A stretch of DNA of 64,000 bases from JBMNQH01 sp050944035 (GCA_050944035.1 JBMNQH010000001.1:186001-250000); one strand, 5' to 3'; positions 16,402 to 24,715 are shown, numbered from the stretch's first letter. Notes: a model not told the origin generated them from the letters alone. Made by a program: numbers and translations.

Positions 16402-17034
16402 ATGCCACTTACAATCGTGCAGAATGATATTACGAAAATGCGGGTAGATGCCGTTGTCAACGCGGCAAACACCGGACTGGCGCCGGGCAGCGGCGTATGC
16501 GGTGCAATCTTTGCAGCTGCTGGGGCCGGGAAGTTAGACCGTGCCTGTCAGAAAATCGGGCACTGTGCTGTCGGGCAGGCTGTGATTACACCGGGCTTTG
16601 CCTTGCCTGCAAACCACATCATTCATACTATTGGCCCAATCTGGCAAGGAGGAAATCAGAACGAAGCGGCCTTGCTAAAGAGTAGCTATGAGCGTTCTCT
16701 GCAATTGGCTGTTGAAAATGGCTGTCAGTCCATTGCGTTCCCGCTGATCTCTGCCGGAATTTTTGGATATCCGAAAGCAGATGCCCTGCGTATTGCAATG
16801 ACTGCCATCTATGGATTTTTGCAGAATCATGAGATGCAGATCTTTCTTGCAGTGCTTGACCGCAACGCTGTGGTGATGGATGGAAAATGGATTACGGATT
16901 TGCAGTTGTACTTTAACGGTTCCGATCAGACTGTTCCAAATGCGATAATGGAGCACTGTTGTTCAGATGTGGCTTTGTTTATTCCAAATCAGAGACTGTC
17001 AAGAGATGGGGCAGGGGAGGAGGGAGTTCTGTGA
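16402..17034 (+). CDS. Macro domain protein (ADP-ribose/O-acetyl-ADP-ribose deacetylase type)
   Basis: A 210-residue protein whose first 150 residues form a macro domain: 'VQNDITKMRVDAVVNAANTG' (residues 5-24, adenine and distal ribose contacts), 'GSGVCGAIFAAAG' (phosphate loop), 'HTIGPIWQGG' and 'PLISAGIFGYP'. These match the YmdB/TARG-like group that hydrolyses O-acetyl-ADP-ribose or removes ADP-ribose. The last 50 residues are less typical. A strong AAGGAGG site precedes ATG 16402. It opens a five-gene operon with a phosphodiesterase that starts inside its stop codon, a deformylase, AlkD and MmcQ/YjbR, which suggests a nucleotide or DNA damage-repair theme. Confidence 0.9.
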   Translation: MPLTIVQNDITKMRVDAVVNAANTGLAPGSGVCGAIFAAAGAGKLDRACQKIGHCAVGQAVITPGFALPANHIIHTIGPIWQGGNQNEAALLKSSYERSLQLAVENGCQSIAFPLISAGIFGYPKADALRIAMTAIYGFLQNHEMQIFLAVLDRNAVVMDGKWITDLQLYFNGSDQTVPNAIMEHCCSDVALFIPNQRLSRDGAGEEGVL

Positions 17035-17486
17035 CGATAAAAATCGGGGTCATTTCCGATACGCACGGTCTGTTGCGACCAGAAGTGCTGGATGTTTTGT
17101 ATACCTGTGACGCAATTCTCCACAGTGGAGATGCGGATAAGCCGGAAATCCTTGACTTTCTTCGGCCCATTGCACCGCTTTATGTGGTACGCGGCAACAA
17201 CGACAGGGAGTGGGCAAGGTATATTCCGCACAGTCTTTCATTTTCCCTTGGTGATGTCAACTTTTTTATGATCCACGATAAGAGTGAGATTCCGAAAGCG
17301 CTGGGGGATCGGCAAATTGTCGTCTTTGGGCATTCGCACAGGTATTTTGAGCAGATGGTGAACGACAGACTCTGGCTCAATCCGGGAAGTTGTGGAAAGC
17401 CGCGGTTTCATCAGGAACTTTCCATGGCCATTGTCCGGATTGACAATGGGCACTATCAGGTGGAAAAAATCCCGATTGAACCGTAG
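17031..17486 (+). CDS. YfcE/MJ0936-family metallophosphoesterase
   Basis: A 151-residue cytoplasmic phosphodiesterase. Metal-binding motifs are all visible: 'VISDTHG' (residues 6-12), 'HSGDAD', 'VRGNNDR', 'MIHDK' and 'VFGHSHR'. Family members hydrolyse phosphodiesters in vitro and their physiological substrate is mostly unknown. GTG 17031 overlaps the macro-domain stop by 4 bases and has a GGGGAGGAGGG ribosome site, so translation is coupled. The pairing with an ADP-ribose-related hydrolase could point to processing of a linked nucleotide; that is inference. Confidence 0.9.
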   Translation: MTIKIGVISDTHGLLRPEVLDVLYTCDAILHSGDADKPEILDFLRPIAPLYVVRGNNDREWARYIPHSLSFSLGDVNFFMIHDKSEIPKALGDRQIVVFGHSHRYFEQMVNDRLWLNPGSCGKPRFHQELSMAIVRIDNGHYQVEKIPIEP

Positions 17487-17511
17487 AAAATCAACAGGAG
17501 GAATTGTAGAT

Positions 17512-17922
17512 ATGGTGCAACCGATTATGAAAGATCCGATCTTTCTTGCACAGAAATCCATCCCAGCGACACAGGAGGATTTGCCTGTGGCACAGGATTT
17601 GCTGGATACTCTGGCAGCCCATGCAGATGGCTGCGTTGGCATGGCGGCAAACATGATTGGTGTAACGAAACGGATTATTGTGTTTGACAATGCAGGAAAC
17701 CCCATGGTTATGTTCAATCCAGAGCTTATCCGGTGCAAGGAGCCGTTTACAACGGAAGAAAGCTGCCTGTCTCTGAGCGGTGTGCGGAAAACAAAACGAT
17801 ATCGCTCGATCAAGGTACAATATCAGAATATGGCATTTCAGACTCGTTTTCAAACCTTTACCGGCTGGACAGCGCAGATTATCCAGCATGAGATCGACCA
17901 CTGCAATGGGATTTTAATATGA
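17512..17922 (+). CDS. Peptide deformylase, short variant form
   Basis: A 136-residue protein of the deformylase family, which removes the formyl group from nascent N-terminal Met. Motif III 'QHEIDH' and motif II 'ESCLSLSG' are present and supply Cys and two His for the metal. Motif I reads 'GCVGMAANMIG', where the family pattern G-x-G-x-A-A-x-Q has Met in place of the final Gln that stabilises the substrate. The protein ends shortly after motif III, without the long C-terminal helix of typical enzymes. A housekeeping deformylase may exist elsewhere; this may be a paralogue. AGGAGG is placed about 11 bases before the ATG. Confidence 0.85.
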   Translation: MVQPIMKDPIFLAQKSIPATQEDLPVAQDLLDTLAAHADGCVGMAANMIGVTKRIIVFDNAGNPMVMFNPELIRCKEPFTTEESCLSLSGVRKTKRYRSIKVQYQNMAFQTRFQTFTGWTAQIIQHEIDHCNGILI

Positions 17923-18617
17923 GACAAACGATGATTACGGCACGGCTTTTCGCCCTACAGGATTTGCAATACCGAGAGTTTCACTGCAAACTGATACCGA
18001 CAGTCGACCCGAAAACGGTGATTGGTGTACGGACACCAGCGTTACGGAAGTTGGCAAAAGAGCTGTCGGACCTGCCGGAGACAGCCGAGTTTTTGCAAAG
18101 TCTGCCCCATAAATACTATGAAGAAAACAATTTGCACGGGTTTCTGATTACGTCAATCCGGGACTATGATCGGCTTGTTGCTGCATTGGACGCGTTCCTT
18201 CCTCACGTCGATAACTGGGCAACCTGTGATCTGCTGCGTCCAAAGGTATTTCAGAAGCATTTGCTGGAGTTGCTGGATCAGATCAAGCGCTGGATCCAAT
18301 CGGATCACACCTATACGATTCGATTTGGAATCGAAATGCTGATGACATTCTATTTGGATGAGCAATTTCAATCAAAGTATCTGGAACTTGTTTCCGAAGT
18401 GCAGAGTGAAGAATATTATGTCAAAATGATGGTTGCCTGGTATTTCGCCACGGCATTGGCCAAGCAGTATGATGCGGTGTTGCCGTACATAGAGGAACAG
18501 CGTTTGGATATCTGGACGCATAACAAGACGATTCAGAAAGCAATCGAAAGTTATCGTGTTACGGCAGAACAGAAGCAGTATCTCAGAACGTTGAAGAGAA
18601 CTGCAAAGGGGGAATGA
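17919..18617 (+). CDS. AlkD-family DNA alkylation repair protein
   Basis: A 232-residue all-helical HEAT-like repeat protein of the AlkC/AlkD DNA glycosylase superfamily, which excises bulky or cationic alkylated bases without flipping them. Characteristic segments are 'VIGVRTPALRKLAKEL' (residues 36-51), 'YYEENNLHGFLI', 'FLPHVDNWATCDLL' (the W and D of this block are functionally important in AlkD) and 'MVAWYFATALAKQYD'. It overlaps the deformylase stop by 4 bases (ATGA). The gene directly after encodes MmcQ/YjbR, a frequent neighbour of DNA repair genes. Confidence 0.9.
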   Translation: MRQTMITARLFALQDLQYREFHCKLIPTVDPKTVIGVRTPALRKLAKELSDLPETAEFLQSLPHKYYEENNLHGFLITSIRDYDRLVAALDAFLPHVDNWATCDLLRPKVFQKHLLELLDQIKRWIQSDHTYTIRFGIEMLMTFYLDEQFQSKYLELVSEVQSEEYYVKMMVAWYFATALAKQYDAVLPYIEEQRLDIWTHNKTIQKAIESYRVTAEQKQYLRTLKRTAKGE

Positions 18618-18621
18618 TGAG

Positions 18622-18990
18622 ATGACAACACGAGCGGAAGCAATTGCTGTCTGTTTGACACTGCCTTTTGTTTATGAGGATTATCCGTTTGACGATCCAA
18701 ACTGGACAGCTATACGGCATCAAAGAAATCGAAAGATTTTTGCACTGATCTTTGAGCGGGAAGGGAAGATTTGGATCAATGTCAAGGCAGATCCGCAATG
18801 GGGAGCGCTTTGGCGCAATGCTTATCCGGCTGTCGTCCCAGGCTATCACATGAACAAGCAACACTGGATTAGTATTATTTTGGATGGAAGCATGGAAGAA
18901 GCAGATATTTGGCGTCTGATCCGGGACAGTTATTCTCTGACTGCACCAAAACGAAACAAAGAGCGGAAAACAAAATGCGAGAACAACTAA
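18622..18990 (+). CDS. MmcQ/YjbR-family DNA-binding-like protein
   Basis: A 122-residue CyaY-like fold protein. 'VYEDYPFDDPNWTAIRH' (about residues 14-30), 'KIFALIFEREGKIWINVK', 'VVPGYHMNKQHWISI' and the closing 'LIRDSYSLTAP' match the MmcQ/YjbR family, annotated as DNA-binding but with no settled activity. It starts 4 bases after AlkD, is the last gene of the operon, and its last codons form the left arm of the terminator hairpin, with the stop codon in the loop. Confidence 0.9.
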   Translation: MTTRAEAIAVCLTLPFVYEDYPFDDPNWTAIRHQRNRKIFALIFEREGKIWINVKADPQWGALWRNAYPAVVPGYHMNKQHWISIILDGSMEEADIWRLIRDSYSLTAPKRNKERKTKCENN

Positions 18991-19010
18991 GTGGTTGTTC
19001 TCGCATTTTG
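18971..19010. terminator. Bidirectional terminator overlapping the MmcQ stop codon
   Basis: A perfect 17-bp inverted repeat (18971-18987 and 18994-19010) with the TAA stop (18988-18990) in the 6-base loop, ending in ATTTTG. It sits between the convergent MmcQ/YjbR and LysR genes. Confidence 0.8.
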
Positions 19011-19044
19011 CTTGGTCGAAAATTGGGAATCTGCAAGAAAGCTT

Positions 19045-19941
19045 TTAATCTGCTTTGCAGAGTGTTCGAATGGCTTCCAAAAATTGCAAAATATCCTCCG
19101 GAGGCGATAAGGCGTATAAAAGACCGTAGGGAATTGTGTAATCCCATTCAACAGGAATGGTAACGAGAGACGGATGGATATCCTTCCAGCACTCGATGTT
19201 CAGTAAAACATTGCCCTCTTGTACACAGCGGTTAAACACAGAAATATCGTAAAAATGATCGGTATCTTCGATCCGAATCTGTGGATGATTTCGTTCCAGG
19301 TCATCCCGCAGATGATCATTGAGTGGAGAGTCACCGCGTTTTACCATCATCAGCGTTTGGCCATATAAGTCAGAAAGTTTCAACTTCTTTTTTGTTGCAA
19401 GTGGGTGTCCGATGGGAACAGCGACGCACTTCTGATAGGTACCGAGCTGAAAAAAACGGCATCGACTTAGCCACTGCGCTGAATCGCACACACCGACAAT
19501 AAAGTCAAATTGTTCTCCAATTTTATTAATTACTGACAAAATGCCGTTGTGATCATCCTCAAAGGGGATAATATGGATCTTAAACCGGGGAAACTGATCG
19601 TTGATCTGGTACCAGAGATCCATAAACACTTTGCAGGGATTCAGCATGGACGTACCCACGCAGATGGTGTAGTTGGCAGCTTCGGAAAGCAGCTTTGCCC
19701 GCATAATTGCCGTTTCAGACTGCTGAATGATCGCTTTTGCGTCCTTATAGATGGATTCACCCATCGGCGTCAGACGGATGCCGTGATGTGTACGATGAAT
19801 GAGCTGAAGATCGAGATGTTCCTCCAGAAGATTCATTTGTTTCATAACCGCAGTGGGAGAAATAAACAGTTTTTCCGCAGCCTTGGAAAAGCTGCCGCAG
19901 TCAGCAACACAGACAAATGTATCAAGTAATGCGTTATACAC
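19045..19941 (-). CDS. LysR-family transcriptional regulator
   Basis: A 298-residue LysR-type regulator. Residues 1-60 form the winged helix ('LLDTFVCVADCGSFSKAAEK', 'ISPTAVMKQMNLLEEHLDLQ', 'THHGIRLTPMGE'). Residues 90-295 are the two-lobed effector-binding domain ('YTICVGTSMLNPCKVF', 'RFFQLGTYQKCVAVPIGHPL'). It is divergent from a flavodoxin/DUF362/Fe-S reductase operon across a 109-bp gap that contains a small AACCA-A-TGGTT dyad at 19964-19974, and it most likely activates that operon. The inducer is unknown. Confidence 0.92.
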   Translation of the reverse strand: MYNALLDTFVCVADCGSFSKAAEKLFISPTAVMKQMNLLEEHLDLQLIHRTHHGIRLTPMGESIYKDAKAIIQQSETAIMRAKLLSEAANYTICVGTSMLNPCKVFMDLWYQINDQFPRFKIHIIPFEDDHNGILSVINKIGEQFDFIVGVCDSAQWLSRCRFFQLGTYQKCVAVPIGHPLATKKKLKLSDLYGQTLMMVKRGDSPLNDHLRDDLERNHPQIRIEDTDHFYDISVFNRCVQEGNVLLNIECWKDIHPSLVTIPVEWDYTIPYGLLYALSPPEDILQFLEAIRTLCKAD

Positions 19942-20050
19942 CGAATCCGCTCCTTTTTGTATAAACCAATGGTTAATGCTACTCTAACAGATTGGAAATT
20001 CCCTGTCAAGGCAATCGTGAGTATACTAAAACTAACAGAAGGGAGTGCAA

Positions 20051-20560
20051 ATGCATATGAAAGCAGCAATCGTATTTTTCTCCCGTGCAGGAGAAAATTA
20101 TGTCAGTGGCGCAATCAAAGACTTGGAAACAGGAAATACCCGCGTGGTTGCAGAAATGATCCAGCAGTTTACCGGCGCCGACTTGATAGAAGTGGAGCCA
20201 TGCATTCCGTATCCGCATAATTACTCTGCCTGCATCGAACAGGCGCGGCAGGAACAACGGCGGGATGCACGGCCGGAATTGAAGTCCAACCCAGAGAGCA
20301 TGGATGTGTATGATACCGTTTATCTGGGGTATCCCAATTACTGGGGAACCATGCCAATGGCACTGTTTACATTTCTGGAGCAATATAATTTTACAGGGAA
20401 AACCATTTGGCCGTTCTGCACACATGAAGGTAGTGGAATGGGAAAGAGTATAAGCGATATTGAGCGCTTGTGCCCCGGTGCAAAAGTGGAGCGCGGTCTG
20501 TCTCTGTACGGTTCCAAAGTGCGGGAGGCAAAAACAGCCATAAAAGATTGGATTGGATAA
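20051..20560 (+). CDS. Flavodoxin-family protein
   Basis: A 169-residue flavodoxin-like FMN protein. 'AIVFFSRAGENY' at the N-terminus is the phosphate-binding loop, and 'VYDTVYLGYPNYWGTMPMAL' (about residues 84-103) holds the aromatic ring-stacking loop and the 'YPNWWGT'-like motif seen in tryptophan-repressor-binding and flavodoxin_4 proteins. 'PFCTHEGSGMGKS' is also typical. It likely serves as an electron carrier or NAD(P)H-dependent reductase. ATG 20051 and ATG 20057 are both possible behind AAGGGAG; GTG 20045 is too close. It heads an operon under the divergent LysR regulator. Confidence 0.88.
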   Translation: MHMKAAIVFFSRAGENYVSGAIKDLETGNTRVVAEMIQQFTGADLIEVEPCIPYPHNYSACIEQARQEQRRDARPELKSNPESMDVYDTVYLGYPNYWGTMPMALFTFLEQYNFTGKTIWPFCTHEGSGMGKSISDIERLCPGAKVERGLSLYGSKVREAKTAIKDWIG

Positions 20561-20582
20561 AAGATCTGGAAGGAAGGGAAAA

Positions 20583-21449
20583 ATGAAAAAATCAAGCGTA
20601 TATTTTACAAAAGAAATCTCTGCAGCGGCATTGCAAAAACTCTATCATGCCATGGGTGCGTCTCTTCGCGGTAAGGTTGCGGTCAAGCTCTCTACCGGAG
20701 AGCCGGGCGGACATAATTTTCTGCAGCCCGCGCTCATTGCGTCTTTGGTACAGGAAGTAGAAGGAAGCATTGTGGAGAGCAATACGGCTTATGCTGGCAG
20801 AAGAAATACTGCAGAAGAACATTGGAAGGCCATCCAAGAGCACGGTTTTCCCACCATTGCACCGTGTGATATTCTGGATGAAGAGGGAGAATTATCCATC
20901 CCGGTGACAAATGGCAAGCACTTGACCGAAAACTTTGTAGGTGCACATCTGGAACGCTATGATTCTATGCTGGTGCTTTCTCATTTTAAAGGGCATCTGA
21001 TGGGTGGTTTTGGCGGTGCGTTGAAAAATATCTCCATCGGCATTGCTTCTTCCCATGGCAAAGCGCACATTCACGGTGTCGGTGTTCCGGAAGAAATGTG
21101 GACTGCAGACCACGATTCGTTCCTGGAATGTATGGCAGATGCTGATAAAGCAGTCATTGACTATATAGGACGGCGCAACATGGTCTATATCAATGTGGCG
21201 AATCGTCTTTCTGTTGATTGCGATTGTGATTCCCATCCCCATGAACCGGAGATGGCGGACATTGGCATCTTTGCCTCGTTTGATCCTGTTGCGGTCGATC
21301 AGGCCTGTGTGGACGCAGTATATCAGTCCCCAGATCCCGGCAAGGCTGCATTGATTGAACGGATGGAGTCCAGAAATGGCATTCATACTGTGGAAACGGC
21401 CTGTGCACTGGGGCTGGGCAACCGAGCGTATGAAATTGTCGAAATTTAA
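20583..21449 (+). CDS. DUF362 domain-containing protein
   Basis: A 288-residue protein of the DUF362 family, often called 'uncharacterised Fe-S centre protein'. 'VAVKLSTGEPGGHNFLQPAL' (about residues 30-49), 'SNTAYAGRRNTAEEHWKA', 'VLSHFKGHLMGGFGGALKN' and 'VDCDCDSHPHEPEMADIGI' are family hallmarks. Many homologues carry a C-terminal 2[4Fe-4S] ferredoxin domain; this one does not, although a CDCD and several His residues may bind metal. The next gene supplies two 4Fe-4S motifs, so the pair may work together in electron transfer. AGGAAGGG precedes ATG 20583. Confidence 0.88.
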   Translation: MKKSSVYFTKEISAAALQKLYHAMGASLRGKVAVKLSTGEPGGHNFLQPALIASLVQEVEGSIVESNTAYAGRRNTAEEHWKAIQEHGFPTIAPCDILDEEGELSIPVTNGKHLTENFVGAHLERYDSMLVLSHFKGHLMGGFGGALKNISIGIASSHGKAHIHGVGVPEEMWTADHDSFLECMADADKAVIDYIGRRNMVYINVANRLSVDCDCDSHPHEPEMADIGIFASFDPVAVDQACVDAVYQSPDPGKAALIERMESRNGIHTVETACALGLGNRAYEIVEI

Positions 21450-21461
21450 AGAGGAACTGCC

Positions 21462-22610
21462 ATGACCTATCGAGAACTGGGTACAACCGGCCTGTTGATC
21501 AGCGAGATTGGTATGGGCTGTGAAGGCTTTGTGGAGAAGTCCTATGAAGAAGTCCGTGCTTTTGTAGACAAAATGGAAAACGGTGGCGTCAATAGCATGG
21601 ATCTGTATTCTCCGGATCCGGAACTGCGCACCAATTTGGGACGTGCCTTGCGAGGACGCCGGGATCGTTTTGTTTTACAAGCGCATCTGTGCGCTGTATG
21701 GAAAAATGGGCAGTATGAGCGCACCAGGGAGATTGCGGAAGTCAAAGCTGGAATTGAGGATCTTTTGCAGCGGCTACAAACCGATCATATCGAAATCGGT
21801 ATGATTCATTATGTGGATTCTCTGGAAGATTGGGAGACCATTCAGAAGGGGGAAGTCATGCAGTATGCGCAGGAGCTGAAGCGCTCCGGCGTTATTGGCT
21901 GTATTGGCCTTTCCAGCCACAATCCAGAGGCAGCAATGGCTGCTGTTGCCAGTGGTTTGATTGATGTGCTGATGTTCAGTGTAAACCCCTGTTATGATCT
22001 TTTGCCCGCAAGTGAAGATGTGGAGTCCTTATGGGATGAGAAAAACTATGAAAAACCCCTGGTAAATATGGATCCAGAACGGCAGGCTTTATATGAGATC
22101 TGTCAGCGGCTGGGTGTTGGAATCACCGTTATGAAGGCATTTGGCGGCGGAGACTTATTGGATGCGGAGTTGTCTGTAGCTGGAAAGGCATTAACGCCTT
22201 TCCAGTGCCTGCACTACGCATTGACACGACCGGCGGTTGCCTGTGTTATGTCTGGTGCGCGCACACTGGAGGAGCTACAGACCTGTATCGACTACACCAA
22301 TGCACCAGAAGAACAAAAAGATTATGCAGATGCGTTTGCCTCACTGCAAAAAATCAGTTGGAAGGGACACTGTATGTATTGCGGTCATTGTGCGCCTTGT
22401 CCTGTTGAAATTTCTGTGGCAGACGTCACAAAGTTTCTGAATCTGGCAATAGCACAGGGAACCATGCCGGAAACCGTGCGGGAGCACTATGCAGTTTTTC
22501 CGCATACCGCTGGAGAATGCATCCAGTGCGGGGCGTGTGAGAGCCGATGTCCTTTCGCTGTGCCAGTCATTGAAAATATGAAACGAGCAGCTGCACTGTT
22601 TGGAAAGTAA
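21462..22610 (+). CDS. Aldo/keto reductase with two 4Fe-4S cluster motifs
   Basis: A 382-residue aldo/keto reductase TIM barrel fused to a dicluster ferredoxin-like tail. The barrel runs from 'YRELGTTGLLISEIGMG' to about residue 290 with 'GVNSMDLYS', 'IEIGMIHYVDS' and 'GCIGLSSHNPEAAM'. The tail has 'CMYCGHCAPCP' (near 304) and 'CIQCGACESRCPF' (near 347), eight Cys for two [4Fe-4S] clusters. Such proteins are common in anaerobes; the canonical AKR catalytic Tyr and Lys are not obvious. It is the third gene in the LysR-linked operon, 12 bases after DUF362. Confidence 0.9.
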   Translation: MTYRELGTTGLLISEIGMGCEGFVEKSYEEVRAFVDKMENGGVNSMDLYSPDPELRTNLGRALRGRRDRFVLQAHLCAVWKNGQYERTREIAEVKAGIEDLLQRLQTDHIEIGMIHYVDSLEDWETIQKGEVMQYAQELKRSGVIGCIGLSSHNPEAAMAAVASGLIDVLMFSVNPCYDLLPASEDVESLWDEKNYEKPLVNMDPERQALYEICQRLGVGITVMKAFGGGDLLDAELSVAGKALTPFQCLHYALTRPAVACVMSGARTLEELQTCIDYTNAPEEQKDYADAFASLQKISWKGHCMYCGHCAPCPVEISVADVTKFLNLAIAQGTMPETVREHYAVFPHTAGECIQCGACESRCPFAVPVIENMKRAAALFGK

Positions 22611-22902
22611 ACCTTGTGATGCCCGATACCTTATTAGATACAACGTTAAGCCTTTGAAGTGGCTATATTTAGACGGTTGTAAAAATTTAAAAATGCAAAA
22701 AGTACTTGGAAGTGGCTGTTTTGTGAGTTAGGCTTCATACAAAGTATACAAAGAGAAGGGTTCATTTTTCAATAAAGTGGATGTTTGTAGGACAAGATTC
22801 TTTTTTTTCTTTACGCAAACCAGGGAAAATGATATGATAAAAAGGAATAAAAGGAAAGGAAGGCGGGGGAGAATGTCCACCCTCGACAAAAGGAATAATA
22901 CC
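22611..22902 (+). promoter_or_regulatory. Intergenic region with promoter for the paaK-like gene
   Basis: No gene is seen in these 292 bases. A promoter candidate lies at TTTACG (22810-22815), 17 bp, TATGAT (22833-22838), giving a leader of about 58 bases. No clear terminator follows the aldo/keto reductase gene. Confidence 0.45.
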
Positions 22903-24204
22903 ATGGAACATTATTACCAGCCTGAAATCGAGTGCGCTTCGAGAGAACAGATTACTGCATGGCAGAACGAGCGCCTTGTAAAGCAGGTACAGCACGTTTA
23001 TGATCACGTACCCTACTATAGAAAGAAGATGGAAGAGAAGAGAGTTCGTCCGCAGGATATTCAGTCTATCGAAGATCTCCACAAGCTTCCTTTTTTGACA
23101 AAGGACGACTTGCGTGATGCGTATCCCTATGGATTGTTGGCAGTTCCGATGAAGGATGCTGTCCGTATTCAGTCCACCAGTGGTACCACAGGCCGTCGCG
23201 TTGTTGCGTTCTATACGCAGGAAGATATTGACCTCTGGGATGCGTGCTGTGCAAGAGCCATTATGGCTGCGGGCGGCACCAATGAGGATATTGTACATGT
23301 CAGTTATGGTTACGGTTTGTTTACTGGCGGTCCTGGTTTGAATGGCGGTTCTCACAAAGTTGGATCTCTGACCCTTCCCATGTCCTCGGGCAATACGGAT
23401 CGTCAAATTCAGTTCATGTGCGATATGGGTAGTACAATCCTGTGCTGTACCCCTTCTTACGCCGCATATCTGGGAGAAACCATCAATGAGAGAGGGGTGA
23501 GGGATCAGATTAAGCTGAAAGCGGGTATTTTCGGTGCAGAGGCCTGGACCGAGGAAATGCGCCGTGATATTGAAAAGTCTCTGGGCATCCGTGCCTATGA
23601 CATCTACGGCTTAACTGAGATTTCCGGCCCTGGTGTTTCTTTTGAATGCAGCGAGCAGAGTGGTATGCATATCAACGAGGATCATTTCATTGCAGAAATT
23701 ATTGACCCCGTAACGGAAGAAGTTTTGCCCGAAGGTTCCAAGGGTGAATTGGTCTTTACCTGTATTACAAAGAAGGCATTCCCGCTTCTGCGGTATCGTA
23801 CCCGTGATATCTGTACACTGAGCCGGGAAAAATGTTCCTGCGGCAGAACTTTTGTCAAGATGAGCAAACCGATGGGAAGAAGCGATGATATGCTGATTGT
23901 CAAGGGAGTCAACGTATTTCCGTCTCAGATTGAGACCGTTCTTCTGAATAAGGGCTATGCAGCAAACTATCAGATCATTGTGGATCGTGTCAACAACAGC
24001 GATCGACTTGAAGTTCAGGTTGAAATGACCAGCAATATGTTCTCTGACTCTATGGCGCAGGTGGCAGAAAAAGAACAGGAACTGGTCAATGCATTGAAGG
24101 CAATGTTGGGCATTTACGCCAAGGTAAAATTGGTTGCACCAAAGAGTATTGCCAGAAGTGAAGGAAAGGCTGTCCGTATCATTGATAAGCGTAAACTCTA
24201 TTAA
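22903..24204 (+). CDS. Phenylacetate-CoA ligase family adenylate-forming enzyme
   Basis: A 433-residue ANL-superfamily enzyme of the PaaK type, forming acyl-adenylates and then CoA thioesters of aryl acids. Motifs: 'QSTSGTTGRRVVAFYT' (P-loop), 'YGLTEISGPGVSFEC', 'LLRYRTRDICTL' with the Asp-containing core, and the C-terminal 'KSIARSEGKAVRIID' with the catalytic Lys. I take ATG 22903, where homologues begin (MEHYYQPEIE); an in-frame ATG at 22873 is also preceded by a G-rich site. It is followed after 13 bases by a double-ACT protein. This pair occurs in anaerobes with indolepyruvate:ferredoxin oxidoreductase, which is not in the window. Confidence 0.9.
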   Translation: MEHYYQPEIECASREQITAWQNERLVKQVQHVYDHVPYYRKKMEEKRVRPQDIQSIEDLHKLPFLTKDDLRDAYPYGLLAVPMKDAVRIQSTSGTTGRRVVAFYTQEDIDLWDACCARAIMAAGGTNEDIVHVSYGYGLFTGGPGLNGGSHKVGSLTLPMSSGNTDRQIQFMCDMGSTILCCTPSYAAYLGETINERGVRDQIKLKAGIFGAEAWTEEMRRDIEKSLGIRAYDIYGLTEISGPGVSFECSEQSGMHINEDHFIAEIIDPVTEEVLPEGSKGELVFTCITKKAFPLLRYRTRDICTLSREKCSCGRTFVKMSKPMGRSDDMLIVKGVNVFPSQIETVLLNKGYAANYQIIVDRVNNSDRLEVQVEMTSNMFSDSMAQVAEKEQELVNALKAMLGIYAKVKLVAPKSIARSEGKAVRIIDKRKLY

Positions 24205-24217
24205 GGAGGATATGACC

Positions 24218-24655
24218 ATGACTGTAAAACAGATTTCCGTATTTATTGAAAATAAGCCTGGCCGTCTGGCTGCTTTTGCAGACGTCTTATCCAAAAACAA
24301 GTTGGATATGCGCGCAATGTCAATTGCTGAGTCTGCGGACTTTGGCATTCTCAGAATCATTGCAGATGATTCTTATAACACTGCAAGAGTGTTACAGGAA
24401 GAGGGGTATATCTGCTCTATTACATCCGTATTGGCTGCTGCAATTCCAGATGAACCGGGCAGCCTGTGCAAAATTCTTGCCCTGCTGGACGAAAACGGTA
24501 TCAATCTGGAGTATACCTATGCCTTTATTACGAAAAAAGAGGATATGGCCTGCTTCATTTTCCGTGTAGCAGATCAGGATGTTGCACGTGCCAGCGAATT
24601 GCTGAGACAGAATGGTATACAACTGGTTTGTCAGAATGATTTAATCAATATGTAA
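24218..24655 (+). CDS. Tandem ACT-domain protein
   Basis: A 145-residue protein made of two ACT domains: residues 1-65 ('QISVFIENKPGRLAAFADVL', 'SIAESADFGILRIIADD') and 66-140 ('AIPDEPGSLCKILALLDENG', 'YTYAFITKKEDMACFIFRV'). ACT domains bind small ligands, usually amino acids, at dimer interfaces. It probably senses an aromatic amino acid and modulates the adjacent ligase. AAGGAGGA is one base from ATG 24212 and 7 bases from ATG 24218, so the second is chosen. A terminator follows. Confidence 0.9.
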   Translation: MTVKQISVFIENKPGRLAAFADVLSKNKLDMRAMSIAESADFGILRIIADDSYNTARVLQEEGYICSITSVLAAAIPDEPGSLCKILALLDENGINLEYTYAFITKKEDMACFIFRVADQDVARASELLRQNGIQLVCQNDLINM

Positions 24656-24668
24656 ATCCGATGATGAG

Positions 24669-24701
24669 AAGCCGGCAGGGAGTTTTCCTGCCGGCTTTTT
24701 T
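24669..24701 (+). terminator. Rho-independent terminator after the ACT gene
   Basis: Stem AAGCCGGCAGG (24669-24679) with CCTGCCGGCTT (24687-24697), 7-base loop, then a T run to about 24701. Confidence 0.88.
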
Positions 24702-24715
24702 CCAGTTTTGGAACA

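Noticed and set aside
18909..19163. A plus-strand frame running across the MmcQ terminator into the LysR gene
   Set aside because: It overlaps two conserved genes and a strong terminator, with no start signal.
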